A DNA stretch of 64,000 nt from Maribacter sp. 1_MG-2023 (GCF_030547005.1 NZ_JAUOPN010000001.1:186001-250000), one strand, 5' to 3'; positions 21,305 to 30,057 are shown, counted from the first letter of the stretch. Notes: generated by a model not told the origin, from the sequence alone. Numbers and translations are program-made.

Positions 21305-21312
21305 TATTTTTG
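21305..21312 (+). promoter_or_regulatory. -7 box upstream of mdh
   Basis: TATTTTTG matches TAnnTTTG exactly, about 70 bases before the mdh start. No -33 TTTG is found at the right spacing, so support is limited. Confidence 0.4.
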
Positions 21313-21381
21313 GAGTGAAAATTCAATAAACATAAAGTGGACGTACCATTTTATATATAATAATTCATAAAATAGAAATAA

Positions 21382-22308
21382 ATGAAAGTTACAGTTGTAG
21401 GTGCTGGTGCAGTAGGTGCTAGTTGTGCAGAATACATTGCCATTAAAGATTTTGCTTCAGAAGTGGTTATTTTGGATATTAAAGAAGGTTATGCAGAAGG
21501 TAAGGCTATGGATTTGATGCAAACTGCATCATTGATGGGTTTTGATACTAAGATTTCAGGTAGTACAAATGATTATGCTAAAACTGCTGATAGCCATATC
21601 GCTGTAATTACTTCTGGTATTCCAAGAAAACCAGGAATGACGAGAGAAGAATTAATAGGTATTAACGCTGGTATTGTAAAAACAGTTTCAAGCAACCTTT
21701 TAAAGAATTCTCCAAATGTTATCATTATAGTTGTTAGTAACCCTATGGATACGATGACGTACTTGGTGCACAAAACTACTGGCATTCCAAAAAATAGAAT
21801 TATTGGTATGGGTGGTGCTTTAGATAGCGCTCGTTTCAAGTATCGTTTAGCAGAAGCAATGGAAGCTCCTATTTCTGATATTGACGGTATGGTAATCGGT
21901 GGTCATAGTGATACTGGTATGGTGCCATTAACATCTCACGCAACTAGAAACAGTATTCGTGTATCAGAATTTTTATCTGCAGAGAGATTACAGCAAGTTG
22001 CTGATGATACTAAAGTTGGTGGTGCGACATTAACTAAATTATTAGGTACAAGCGCATGGTACGCTCCAGGTGCTGCAGTATCTTCTATGGTACAGGCAAT
22101 TGCTTGTGATCAAAAGAAAATGTTTCCATGTTCGACCATGTTAGATGGTGAATACGGATTGAATGATATTTGTATCGGTGTACCGGTAATATTAGGAAAA
22201 GACGGTATCGAAAAGGTTATTGATATTCCTTTAAGTGATGCTGAAAAAGCAAAAATGAAAGAAAGTGCCGCTGGTGTAACTAAAACTAATGGTCTTTTAG
22301 AGTTGTAG
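21382..22308 (+). CDS. mdh: Malate dehydrogenase
   Basis: A 308-residue NAD-dependent enzyme of the TCA cycle interconverting malate and oxaloacetate. The N-terminal Rossmann motif VGAGAVGASCAEYI, the mobile-loop IPRKPGMTREELI with the substrate-binding Arg residues, VSNPMDTMTYL, and GGHSDTGMVPL with the catalytic His are all present. The sequence is of the LDH-like MDH type (type 3) common in Bacteroidota. Length is normal. It is a single-gene unit with a strong terminator. Cytoplasmic. Confidence 0.93.
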   Translation: MKVTVVGAGAVGASCAEYIAIKDFASEVVILDIKEGYAEGKAMDLMQTASLMGFDTKISGSTNDYAKTADSHIAVITSGIPRKPGMTREELIGINAGIVKTVSSNLLKNSPNVIIIVVSNPMDTMTYLVHKTTGIPKNRIIGMGGALDSARFKYRLAEAMEAPISDIDGMVIGGHSDTGMVPLTSHATRNSIRVSEFLSAERLQQVADDTKVGGATLTKLLGTSAWYAPGAAVSSMVQAIACDQKKMFPCSTMLDGEYGLNDICIGVPVILGKDGIEKVIDIPLSDAEKAKMKESAAGVTKTNGLLEL

Positions 22309-22327
22309 TTTATAAACTCTTAAACAT

Positions 22328-22366
22328 AAAACAAAGCCTTTATAGTCTAACTATAAAGGCTTTGTT
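22328..22366 (+). terminator. Terminator after mdh
   Basis: Perfect 16-base arms AACAAAGCCTTTATAG / CTATAAAGGCTTTGTT around a TCTAA loop. Confidence 0.85.
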
Positions 22367-22434
22367 AGTTTGATAAGGTGTGCTTTAGAAATATATATTG
22401 TAAAAAATATACTACCTAGAATAATCTTTCTTTT

Positions 22435-22442
22435 TATATTTG
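22435..22442 (+). promoter_or_regulatory. -7 box immediately before the SecD-like companion gene
   Basis: TATATTTG matches TAnnTTTG and ends four bases before the ATG at 22447. A start about seven bases further would fall on the start codon, which suggests a leaderless mRNA. No -33 box was found. Confidence 0.4.
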
Positions 22443-22446
22443 CCGC

Positions 22447-23064
22447 ATGAATGCAAAATGGTGCGTATGTACTTTATTTATTATTCTAGCCTTATTCGGG
22501 TTAAGTCAAGAGCAAAAGAAAGCTTCTAATCAGCAAATTTTATTACAATTTGCAGATGTAGAATTGGCTTCAGGTACTGCTCATGATGATGCTTTGGCAG
22601 TTATCACCAAGAAGTTAGAAGTCTTAGGTGTTGATGCTATAGAAATAGTAGAAAATGACGGTGCACAATTAAGTATTCGTTATTATAGCGATGTTGATGC
22701 CCTTAGTGTTAAAGAGTTTCTTTCCCAAGAAAATCATCAGTCAATATCAAATGAAGAAGAATCTCCTTCCGATTCTCCAAAAAAAGAACTTCCTGAGACC
22801 TATAATTTAGTAGTTTCTGATCTTCATCAGCAAGCTGATGATGGTGTTACTTTGAACGCAACCCTGGTTGTACCTCAAAAGCACGATGATAAAACGTTTT
22901 CTTATCCGGTAGTTTTGCCGTTTAGTGAAAGCATAGTTTTCGAGCAAGACGCAATTGTAGATACAGCATTTAAAATAAATAGAACTATTGCAATAGCAAT
23001 AGAAAACTCTTCACGAACAATTCCGGAAGTAAGGGCAGGTCCTTACGTTGATGGGAATAGTTAA
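22447..23064 (+). CDS. Exported protein with a SecD-like segment, upstream of secDF
   Basis: A 205-residue protein of unknown function. Residues 1-20 form one hydrophobic membrane anchor or signal peptide (NAKWCVCTLFIILALFGLSQ). Residues about 45-95 read DALAVITKKLEVLGVDAIEI then DGAQLSIRYYSDVDALSVKE. This follows the pattern of the SecD periplasmic P1 subdomain (LRERIDGFGV ... RILVELPGARDIARAQDLL in the neighbouring SecDF). After an acidic Ser/Pro linker, residues about 120-200 form a second unrecognised segment ending in VRAGPYVDGNS. The gene lies about 110 bases before secDF in the same direction. A role beside SecDF is inference from sequence pattern and position. Confidence 0.5.
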   Translation: MNAKWCVCTLFIILALFGLSQEQKKASNQQILLQFADVELASGTAHDDALAVITKKLEVLGVDAIEIVENDGAQLSIRYYSDVDALSVKEFLSQENHQSISNEEESPSDSPKKELPETYNLVVSDLHQQADDGVTLNATLVVPQKHDDKTFSYPVVLPFSESIVFEQDAIVDTAFKINRTIAIAIENSSRTIPEVRAGPYVDGNS

Positions 23065-23173
23065 TTCCATTCAAAAATATTTCTAAGCGACGTAATTACT
23101 TTACGAAAAAGTGATTTGCCTTAGATTTTTAAAATATTCAAAATAATAATCAACATAAATTAAATTATTACAA

Positions 23174-26158
23174 ATGCAAAACAAGGGACTTATAAAGCTT
23201 TTTGCTTTATTATTTGGGTTAGTTAGTATTTACCAGCTATCCTATACTTTCGTAACTAGTAAAGTAGAAAAAGAAGCGAATAAATTCGCGGTTAGCCGTA
23301 TTTCTGAATCAGAAGAGGGTTATGTAGCAAAAAGAGAAGTTGCAGCAGCAAGCTATCTTGATTCTATTGGTAGTGATCCTGTTTTTGGATATACCAATTA
23401 CGATGAGGCTAAAAAGAAAGAACTTAATAAAGGTCTTGACCTTAAAGGTGGTATCAACGTTACTTTGCAAATCTCAATTAAGGATATCCTTAAAGGATTG
23501 GCAAACAACACAAAAAGCCCAGTTTTCAACAAGGCTTTAGCTGATGCAGATGTAGCTTCTAGAAATAGTGATGATACATATATCGATTTGTTCTTTGAAG
23601 CTTTCGATAAGATAAAAGGAGAAACTAAATTGGCTTCACCAGATATCTTCGCGAATAAAGGACTTAGTGATGAAATCAATTTTCAAATGTCTGATGATGA
23701 GGTTAAGCCTATCATCATTAGAAAAATAGATGAGTCTATTGTTTCTGCTTTTGAGGTATTAAGAGAACGTATCGATGGTTTTGGTGTTACACAACCAAAC
23801 ATACAAAGAGTAGGTAATTCAGGTCGTATTTTGGTAGAATTACCAGGTGCTAGAGATATCGCTCGTGCACAAGATTTATTATCAAGTACTGCTCAATTAG
23901 AATTTTGGGAAACGTACAAGCAAAGCAATACAAGCTTTAGCACATTCCTTATTCAAGCGAACGAGAAATTAAAAACTATTGTTGAGGTTAAGCAACCAGA
24001 ACAAATTAAAGAAGAGTCTGAATTAGATTCTTTATTATCTGATGTGTCTGCTGATTCTTTAGATTTAGCTACACAGGTAAATCCTTTATACGAATTGTTG
24101 ATTCCTGCTAATCCAGGATCAAATGCAATGTTTCGTGCAGCTATTAAAGATACCGCTACTATTGGTGCTTACTTAAGAATGCCAGAAATCAGAAGATTAT
24201 TACCTGCTGATATTCAGTTTACAAAATTTGTATGGGAAAGACCATCAGCTGAAGAAACTGAAGTTATCGATTTATATGCTTTAAAATCTAACCGCGACGG
24301 TACGCCTAGAATTAGTGGTGATGTAGTAAGTGATGCAAGAGCAGATTTTGATCAGTTTAGCAAGCCTGCTGTTTCTATGACCATGAACACAAAAGGTGCC
24401 AAGGAATGGGAAAAATTAACTGGTGATGCTTATACAAATCAAACCGGTATTGCTATTGTTTTAGATAATAAGGTATATACTGCTCCTGGTGTTTCTTCTG
24501 GTCCTATCTCAGGTGGTCGTTCAGAAATAACAGGTGACTTTACGGTAAACGAAACTAAAGATATATCTAACGTACTTAGAGCTGGTAAGCTTCCTGCTTC
24601 TGCAGAAATTATTGCATCTGAAATTGTTGGTCCTTCATTGGGTCAAGAAGCTATTGACAGTGGTTTTATGTCGTTCTTAATTGCTTTTGTAATTGTTCTT
24701 TTATGGATGGTTGCTTATTACGGTAAAGCAGGTGTATTTGCTGATATTGCTTTAATGTTGAATATCTTATTGATATTCGGTGTCTTAACTAGTTTAAATG
24801 CGGTGTTAACATTACCTGGTATTGCTGGTATAGTTTTAACACTTGGTATGTCGGTTGATGCCAACGTACTGATCTTTGAACGTATTAAAGAAGAATTAGC
24901 GAAAGGTAAAGGCAAGAGTCAAGCTGTAGCGGACGGTTTTGGTAATGCGCTGTCTTCTATTTTAGATGCTAACATTACTACTGGTTTAACTGCAATTATC
25001 TTATTCATATTTGGTTCTGGTCCAATTAAAGGTTTCGCAACTACATTAATTATAGGTATTGTAACATCTTTATTTACTGCAATATTCATTACACGTTTGT
25101 TAATCGATTGGTATATTAGTGGAAAAGGTAGAAGCTTAGATTTCTCTACTGGTATCACGAAAAATCTTTTCAAGGGAATCAATGTTGATTTCTTGGCGAA
25201 AAGAAAGATTGCTTATGTAATATCTGGAATTTTAATAGCAGTTGGTTTATTCTCATTGTTAGCAGGTCCAGGATTACAGAAAGGTGTAGATTTCATTGGT
25301 GGACGTTCGTATACGGTACGTTTCGAGCACCCTGTAAATCCTTCAGAAATAACATCAGAATTGAATACTGTATTCGGTAGCGGAACAAATGTGAAAACAT
25401 ATGGTGAATCTAACCAAGTAAAAATTACAACTCCTTATAAAGTAGATGTAGAAGGTATCGAAGTAGATACTGAAATTCAAGATAAACTATATTCTTCGCT
25501 TCAAAAATACTTGCCAGATGGTTTCAGCAAAGAAGCTTTTGTATTAGGTGGTGTAGATGAAGAGGCTGTTGGTATTTTAGCATCTGTAAAGGTTGGACCA
25601 ACGATTGCAGATGATATTCAGAAAAATGCATTCTTGGCAATTTTAGGATCATTGCTTGTAGTTTTCCTTTATATCTTAATTAGATTTAGACGATGGCAAT
25701 TCTCATTGGGTGCTGTAACTGCAGTATTCCATGATGTATTGATTGTACTTGGTGTATTCTCAATATTTGGTAAACTAATGCCTTTTAGCATGGAAATTGA
25801 TCAAGCATTTATTGCAGCGATTTTGACAGTTATTGGTTACTCGTTGAATGATACCGTGGTTGTATTTGACCGTATTCGTGAGACTTTGGCAGAACGCGGC
25901 TGGAATGGCGGTTCTAACATTAACTATGCTATCAATAGTACGTTAAGTAGAACATTAAATACTTCATTAACTACTTTGGTAGTGTTATTGGCAATCTTCA
26001 TTTTTGGAGGTGAGTCGTTAAGAGGATTCATGTTCGCAATGATTGTTGGTGTTGTTGTGGGTACATACTCATCTGTATTTATTGCAACTCCTGTAATGTT
26101 CGATGCATTGAGCAAGAAAGTTACTTCTGGTGAAGCTGAAGTAAAAATTGAAGAGTAG
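23174..26158 (+). CDS. secDF: Protein translocase subunit SecDF (fused)
   Basis: A 994-residue fusion of SecD and SecF, the proton-driven accessory subunits of the Sec translocon. SecD part: TM1 (about 6-30), DLKGGINVTLQIS (about 90-102, matching the D1 motif), the P1 region with LRERIDGFGVTQPNIQRVG, then six TM segments including ADIALMLNILLIFGVL and GMSVDANVLIFERIKEEL. SecF part: a second anchor near residue 685, GVDFIGGRSYTVRFEHP and a second RND-like TM set with YSLNDTVVVFDRIRETL. The fusion is usual in Bacteroidota, and the length is normal. Inner membrane. A strong terminator follows. Confidence 0.95.
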   Translation: MQNKGLIKLFALLFGLVSIYQLSYTFVTSKVEKEANKFAVSRISESEEGYVAKREVAAASYLDSIGSDPVFGYTNYDEAKKKELNKGLDLKGGINVTLQISIKDILKGLANNTKSPVFNKALADADVASRNSDDTYIDLFFEAFDKIKGETKLASPDIFANKGLSDEINFQMSDDEVKPIIIRKIDESIVSAFEVLRERIDGFGVTQPNIQRVGNSGRILVELPGARDIARAQDLLSSTAQLEFWETYKQSNTSFSTFLIQANEKLKTIVEVKQPEQIKEESELDSLLSDVSADSLDLATQVNPLYELLIPANPGSNAMFRAAIKDTATIGAYLRMPEIRRLLPADIQFTKFVWERPSAEETEVIDLYALKSNRDGTPRISGDVVSDARADFDQFSKPAVSMTMNTKGAKEWEKLTGDAYTNQTGIAIVLDNKVYTAPGVSSGPISGGRSEITGDFTVNETKDISNVLRAGKLPASAEIIASEIVGPSLGQEAIDSGFMSFLIAFVIVLLWMVAYYGKAGVFADIALMLNILLIFGVLTSLNAVLTLPGIAGIVLTLGMSVDANVLIFERIKEELAKGKGKSQAVADGFGNALSSILDANITTGLTAIILFIFGSGPIKGFATTLIIGIVTSLFTAIFITRLLIDWYISGKGRSLDFSTGITKNLFKGINVDFLAKRKIAYVISGILIAVGLFSLLAGPGLQKGVDFIGGRSYTVRFEHPVNPSEITSELNTVFGSGTNVKTYGESNQVKITTPYKVDVEGIEVDTEIQDKLYSSLQKYLPDGFSKEAFVLGGVDEEAVGILASVKVGPTIADDIQKNAFLAILGSLLVVFLYILIRFRRWQFSLGAVTAVFHDVLIVLGVFSIFGKLMPFSMEIDQAFIAAILTVIGYSLNDTVVVFDRIRETLAERGWNGGSNINYAINSTLSRTLNTSLTTLVVLLAIFIFGGESLRGFMFAMIVGVVVGTYSSVFIATPVMFDALSKKVTSGEAEVKIEE

Positions 26159-26180
26159 ATAATACAACTAACTCAAATAG

Positions 26181-26213
26181 AAAAAGCCGTTCAGAAATGA
26201 ACGGCTTTTTTGC
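26181..26213. terminator. Bidirectional terminator between secDF and the lgt operon
   Basis: Arms AAAAAGCCGTTCA / TGAACGGCTTTTT (loop GAAA-like) with A and T runs, between convergent genes. Confidence 0.88.
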
Positions 26214-26230
26214 TTTATAAAAGTTTGTAA

Positions 26231-27457
26231 TTATTTAATGATTCCCGATGAGCCATTTTCACTGGGTATAAGGTCTAAAGTCCGTTTGGGTTTTAGACCT
26301 TTTTCTTTTCTATGTGAAACGAAGATTATTGCGGTATCGGTTTCTTCTGCAAATTTATTAACTAAAGAAACCAATAAGCTAGCAGATTCATCGTCCATGT
26401 CTGTCGTAGGCTCATCTAAAATTAGAATTGGTGGTCTTTTGACCATGGCACGTGCCGTCATTACCAATCGTTGCTGACCTGTTGACAGAGTATTGAAATA
26501 TTTATTCTTTATAGGATAGAGATTTAATAAGAGTAGCCATTGTTTAATGATTCTCTTTTGTAGCTCGGTCGGGATGGTATAAAGCCCTACGGAATCATTT
26601 AAACCAGAAATGAGCATGTGCTCTATAGAATGTCTGCCATTGAACTTAAGTGTCATTGCAGGGGCGTAATAGCCTATTTTTTGTTTTATATCCCAAACGC
26701 TCTCGCCACTTCCTTTTTTATTTCCGAATAGATAGATTTCCTGACCAAATGCTTTAGGGTTGTCTCCGAATATCATGGAGAGTATAGTTGATTTTCCACT
26801 TCCGTTGGTGCCTGATAATTGCCAGAAATCATCCTTATCTACGGTCCAGTTAATAGCGTTCAATATTTTTTTATTTCCGTAGGATATGCTGACATCTTTG
26901 AAATCTATTAATGGAGATTCAATATTTGCGTATGTCGTGATAGATTTCGGAATACGAACGGCATTGAAAGTACTAGCGATTTCGTTATTATTTGGCGGTG
27001 TGATCTCTGTGATAGAGAACATATTCTTATTCAACTTACCAAAACAATTTATGAACGATAGCGTGTCTGACTTTCGACTTGCTAACTGAATAAATGAAAT
27101 GTGTTTAGAGTGATCTTTAAGTATCGTTTTTAATGCTTCTTGAAAGGCGATATCTAAACTATCAAAAGGATTATCTAGAATAATATAATCTGGTTTTTCG
27201 TTTAGAAGGTAATGTAGTAAGGCCCTTTTTTGTTCACCACTAGACATAGTTTCTAGTGCTTGATGCTCAGTACTGATAATTTTTTTATCGTGCTTATCTT
27301 CTTTATCAATTAATTTTTCTAAGGTGAAAGGGGAAAATAAGCTGCCGATTTTATTTTCAAACTCTTGAAGTTCTTGTGGTATGCTTTCTTTTTGAAAATC
27401 TTTTAAAAAGCCTTTTTTATCAGAATTGTTATCTAAGTAAATTACCCAATGATTCAT
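26231..27457 (-). CDS. ModF-like ABC ATPase with two nucleotide-binding domains, first one degenerate
   Basis: A 408-residue protein with two ABC ATPase domains and no membrane segment. The C-terminal domain is complete: Walker A GTNGSGKST, signature LSTGQQRLV, Walker B PPILILDEPTTDMDD and H-loop FVSHRKEK. The N-terminal half (about 1-170) has a signature-like MSSGEQKRALLHYLL and Walker B-like YIILDNPFDSLD, but the sequence before them lacks a Walker A GxxxxGKS/T. ModF (PhrA)-type ATPases share this tandem layout. A transport role is not supported by any permease nearby. Last gene of the lgt operon; it overlaps the GNAT gene by four bases. Function inferred from family only. Confidence 0.75.
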   Translation of the reverse strand: MNHWVIYLDNNSDKKGFLKDFQKESIPQELQEFENKIGSLFSPFTLEKLIDKEDKHDKKIISTEHQALETMSSGEQKRALLHYLLNEKPDYIILDNPFDSLDIAFQEALKTILKDHSKHISFIQLASRKSDTLSFINCFGKLNKNMFSITEITPPNNNEIASTFNAVRIPKSITTYANIESPLIDFKDVSISYGNKKILNAINWTVDKDDFWQLSGTNGSGKSTILSMIFGDNPKAFGQEIYLFGNKKGSGESVWDIKQKIGYYAPAMTLKFNGRHSIEHMLISGLNDSVGLYTIPTELQKRIIKQWLLLLNLYPIKNKYFNTLSTGQQRLVMTARAMVKRPPILILDEPTTDMDDESASLLVSLVNKFAEETDTAIIFVSHRKEKGLKPKRTLDLIPSENGSSGIIK

Positions 27458-27978
27458 GATGCATTTATTCTAAAAATATGAACTGTATTGTTGTGGTAGG
27501 TAGTCGTAAAATCTAAAAACATGCCGTTTTTTAATGCCGTTTTCTGCGACGGAATATTGTCTACTTGAATGATTGATATTAAACTGGTTGCCCATTCTTT
27601 TGCAAAAGCTAATTGCTTACATTTTTGGACTGCTTCAAACGCAAAACCTTGTCGCCAGTACTTTGGTAATATAGAATACCCTATTTCCAATTCTTTTTTA
27701 CCAGCTACTTCTTGTATCAACAAACCACAAAGACCTACTAAAGTATTGGTGCTTTTTAGGTATAGTGCATTCATGCCACCCAGGCTTTCATTATAGCGCT
27801 CGAAAATTCTGTCGAATTGTTGTTGGCAGGCTTCTTTTGGGTCAGGTGGTAACCCGGTCCAGAATTGACTACTTAAAGGTTCTTCATGAAAAGGTAGCCA
27901 GCTCTGAAAATCTGAAGGCTGTACTTCTTTAAAAAGTAACCGTTCAGATTCTTCGTTAAATAGTACGTGTACTGGCAT
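27454..27978 (-). CDS. GNAT acetyltransferase, RimJ/RimL type
   Basis: A 174-residue GCN5-related N-acetyltransferase. The acetyl-CoA-binding motif A appears as LEIGYSILPKYWRQGFAFEA (about 96-115), followed by QVDNIPSQKTALKNGM, the usual D-N-x-x-S-x-x-x-x-x-K-N-G-motif of RimJ/RimL-like enzymes that acetylate amino groups of proteins or small molecules. The substrate is not determinable. It lies in a four-gene operon (lgt, DUF192, GNAT, ModF-like) and overlaps the downstream gene by four bases. Cytoplasmic. Confidence 0.82.
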   Translation of the reverse strand: MPVHVLFNEESERLLFKEVQPSDFQSWLPFHEEPLSSQFWTGLPPDPKEACQQQFDRIFERYNESLGGMNALYLKSTNTLVGLCGLLIQEVAGKKELEIGYSILPKYWRQGFAFEAVQKCKQLAFAKEWATSLISIIQVDNIPSQKTALKNGMFLDFTTTYHNNTVHIFRINAS

Positions 27979-28011
27979 TGTATTACTATAAAATATAAAA
28001 GGGCAATTGCT

Positions 28012-28503
28012 CTATTTTCTGCTGAAGCTAATGCTGTCGCCTATAGATAACCCCAATTCTTGAGCTAAACCTCCGTTGATTTCAAGAACATATTTGATAG
28101 GTACTTGAGATGTTAGCCCAGACTCATTAAGTGGCTGCGCATTTTCTTGAAAACTAGCAATTCTTAAATCTTCTTTTATGTAAATAATGTCTAAAGGAAA
28201 CTCTGTATTTTTCATGTAAAAAGAATGTACTCGCTCATCAGGGAAAATAAATAACATACCTTGATTACTATCCATTCCTTTTCGGTACATGAGTCCGGTT
28301 TGGGTCTCGTAATCGGTTTCTGCAAACTCAATATTGAATTTGGTTTTTAACGTGTCACTTGAATTTAAAAAGATAGATAAGTCTCCTTCATGAGTGAAAT
28401 CTATGCTTTGTGTAGCTATAGTTTTTTTTGACGCTTCTTTACAAGAAAAAAGTAAGAAAGCTACAACTATTAATATAACCGAACTTTTATGTATCGTTTT
28501 CAA
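28012..28503 (-). CDS. DUF192 family lipoprotein
   Basis: A 163-residue lipoprotein. The TTG at 28503 is chosen because it lies two bases after the lgt stop and gives a full lipoprotein signal peptide (hydrophobic SSVILIVVAFLLFSC, lipidated Cys 21); the next Met is far inside the domain. The DUF192 domain shows MYRKGMDSNQGMLFIFPD, SFYMKNTEFPLDIIYI and YVLEINGGLAQELGLSIGD. Family members are small extracytoplasmic beta-barrels of unknown function. The close coupling to lgt (prolipoprotein diacylglyceryl transferase) is interesting because this protein is itself an Lgt substrate. Confidence 0.8.
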   Translation of the reverse strand: MKTIHKSSVILIVVAFLLFSCKEASKKTIATQSIDFTHEGDLSIFLNSSDTLKTKFNIEFAETDYETQTGLMYRKGMDSNQGMLFIFPDERVHSFYMKNTEFPLDIIYIKEDLRIASFQENAQPLNESGLTSQVPIKYVLEINGGLAQELGLSIGDSISFSRK

Positions 28504-28505
28504 TA

Positions 28506-29468
28506 TTATGCAGTTTTAGTTTTTTTGAACATAAAGTATAATCCAACAAGGATAAAAGGAATACTTAACCATTGACCGGTGGATAGTAGCCCTAAAGATT
28601 CTTCGAATCCGCCCTGACTTTTCTTTACGAATTCAACTAAGAAACGAACGGTCCATAATAAAACAAAAAACAGTCCGAATAAATACCCTGTTTTGTTCTT
28701 TTTATCAGTTTTCCAGTACAGAAAATATAGTAGAACAAATATTAAAAGGTAGCCTATACCTTCGTATAATTGTGCTGGATGACGATATGGTATTTCAGCT
28801 AAGTATTGCGAAAATTGTGGATTATTCTCAATTGCAGCGTAAGCGGCATTTAAAGTTTTTTCTTGGGTAATGCCTAATGCTTTTGATGGGTGCAAGTCGT
28901 CTGAATCGCGAATGAATTTAGTAGCGAAGATGAAATTCTCATCAACAATTTTACCATTGATTTCAGAATTGAAAAAGTTTCCTAAACGTACACAAAAACA
29001 ACCAATAGCAACAGGTATGACCATTCTGTCAAATATCCAGAGCATTTTAAATTCAGGGAATTTTCTAGTGTATAAATAGGTGCCTATGATAATACCAATT
29101 GTAGCACCGTGACTCGCTAAACCGGCAAATCCTGTAAATTCATAACCGTCTATTAAACCAAATAATAGACTACCAGAAGCACTTTCGCGAACAGGAATTA
29201 ATATTTCTATAAGGTGATTAGAATAGTAAGCCCAATCATAAAAGAAAACATGACCTAATCTTGCACCTAACATGGTGCTTAAAACCGTGTATATGAAAAG
29301 GGAGTCTAGTTGCTCGACAGATTTTTTCTCGTTAAAGAATATCTTTTTCATGATAAACCAACCTAAAGCAAAGGCGGTTATCCAAAGAAGATTGTAGTAC
29401 TTTATTTGTATGAAGCCGATGTTGAAAAGAGTCTCATTCGGATTCCAAGTAATTCCTAAGAAATGCAT
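28506..29468 (-). CDS. lgt: Prolipoprotein diacylglyceryl transferase
   Basis: A 320-residue inner-membrane enzyme that transfers a diacylglyceryl group from phosphatidylglycerol to the Cys of the lipobox in lipoprotein precursors. About seven TM segments are predicted. Family marks include GARLGHVFFYD (His of the YPxGRLANFxNxE-type region), SHGATIGII, and RLGNFFNSEINGKI, which is the Lgt signature. ABM-like extensions are absent; length is slightly longer than E. coli Lgt. It begins an operon with DUF192, GNAT and ModF-like genes. Many lipoprotein substrates occur in this same window. Confidence 0.92.
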   Translation of the reverse strand: MHFLGITWNPNETLFNIGFIQIKYYNLLWITAFALGWFIMKKIFFNEKKSVEQLDSLFIYTVLSTMLGARLGHVFFYDWAYYSNHLIEILIPVRESASGSLLFGLIDGYEFTGFAGLASHGATIGIIIGTYLYTRKFPEFKMLWIFDRMVIPVAIGCFCVRLGNFFNSEINGKIVDENFIFATKFIRDSDDLHPSKALGITQEKTLNAAYAAIENNPQFSQYLAEIPYRHPAQLYEGIGYLLIFVLLYFLYWKTDKKNKTGYLFGLFFVLLWTVRFLVEFVKKSQGGFEESLGLLSTGQWLSIPFILVGLYFMFKKTKTA

Positions 29469-29770
29469 GTGTTGAATTTTGAAAGGCTAAGATAATAAAA
29501 TAGAAATCTCCCTAGGCTTTAGAATTGGAAAATCGGTTTTGCATTTAGTTAAAAGAGGGTTAAGATTATAGAGAAAAGGGAAGATAGAAATGAGAAGATA
29601 GAAAAGAGAGATTAAAATTGAGAAAAGAGAAAAAATGTATGGGAATAGAAATGTGAAGTTTAAAATAATCAAAGGTCTTGAGTTACTATATCATAAATTC
29701 TTATTCAAAAAAATCTTCGTATTTGAACTTGAACTTGAACTTGAACTTGCGTCTTGAACTTGAACTTTAT
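29469..29770. other. Low-complexity spacer between yidD and lgt
   Basis: 302 bases without a gene. It holds a purine-rich stretch (about 29562-29645, mostly G and A on the plus strand, with GAAGATAGAAA twice) and the hexamer array described next. The purine stretch yields a hydrophobic minus-strand reading frame that I do not accept as a gene. Confidence 0.55.
29723..29767. repeat. TTGAAC hexamer array
   Basis: Four perfect consecutive TTGAAC units (29723-29746), a seven-base break (TTGCGTC), then two more units (29754-29765) and TT. It lies four bases downstream of the yidD stop codon (29771). Tandem hexamers of this kind can vary in copy number between strains. Confidence 0.85.
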
Positions 29771-30004
29771 TTAGTGAACGGGATCATATCCTTTTCCACC
29801 CCAAGGGTTGCAACTGAAAATACGTTTAGTCGCCATCCAGCCTCCTTTAAATAAGCCGTGCTTTTTTAATGCTTCTAAGGTGTATTGAGAACACGTTGGG
29901 GAGTACCTGCAGGTTGCAGGTGTATATGGTGATATCGCCAGTTGGTAAAAACGAACTAGAAATACAAAAGGGGTAATCAGAATTTTTTTTAATGAAATTT
30001 TCAC
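29771..30004 (-). CDS. yidD: Membrane protein insertion efficiency factor YidD
   Basis: A short protein with the YidD hallmarks [34 protein letters not shown] and [12 protein letters not shown]; the paired Cys residues are conserved in the family. YidD is a small amphipathic protein at the inner membrane that assists YidC insertase. The frame extends upstream to a TTG (30061), but that would add an unconserved hydrophobic segment, so I use the GTG at 30004 ([13 protein letters not shown]), giving 77 residues. Standing alone, not next to rnpA/yidC here. Confidence 0.85.
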   Translation of the reverse strand: MKISLKKILITPFVFLVRFYQLAISPYTPATCRYSPTCSQYTLEALKKHGLFKGGWMATKRIFSCNPWGGKGYDPVH

Positions 30005-30057
30005 GATGACAAATTGATAACACAAATTTACTACAAAACATGTAACCTTTGTAAATA

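Noticed and set aside
29487-29672. A hydrophobic 61-residue minus-strand frame between yidD and lgt
   Set aside because: It is the translation of a purine-rich stretch (Phe/Leu/Ile/Ser codons) and lacks any gene context.
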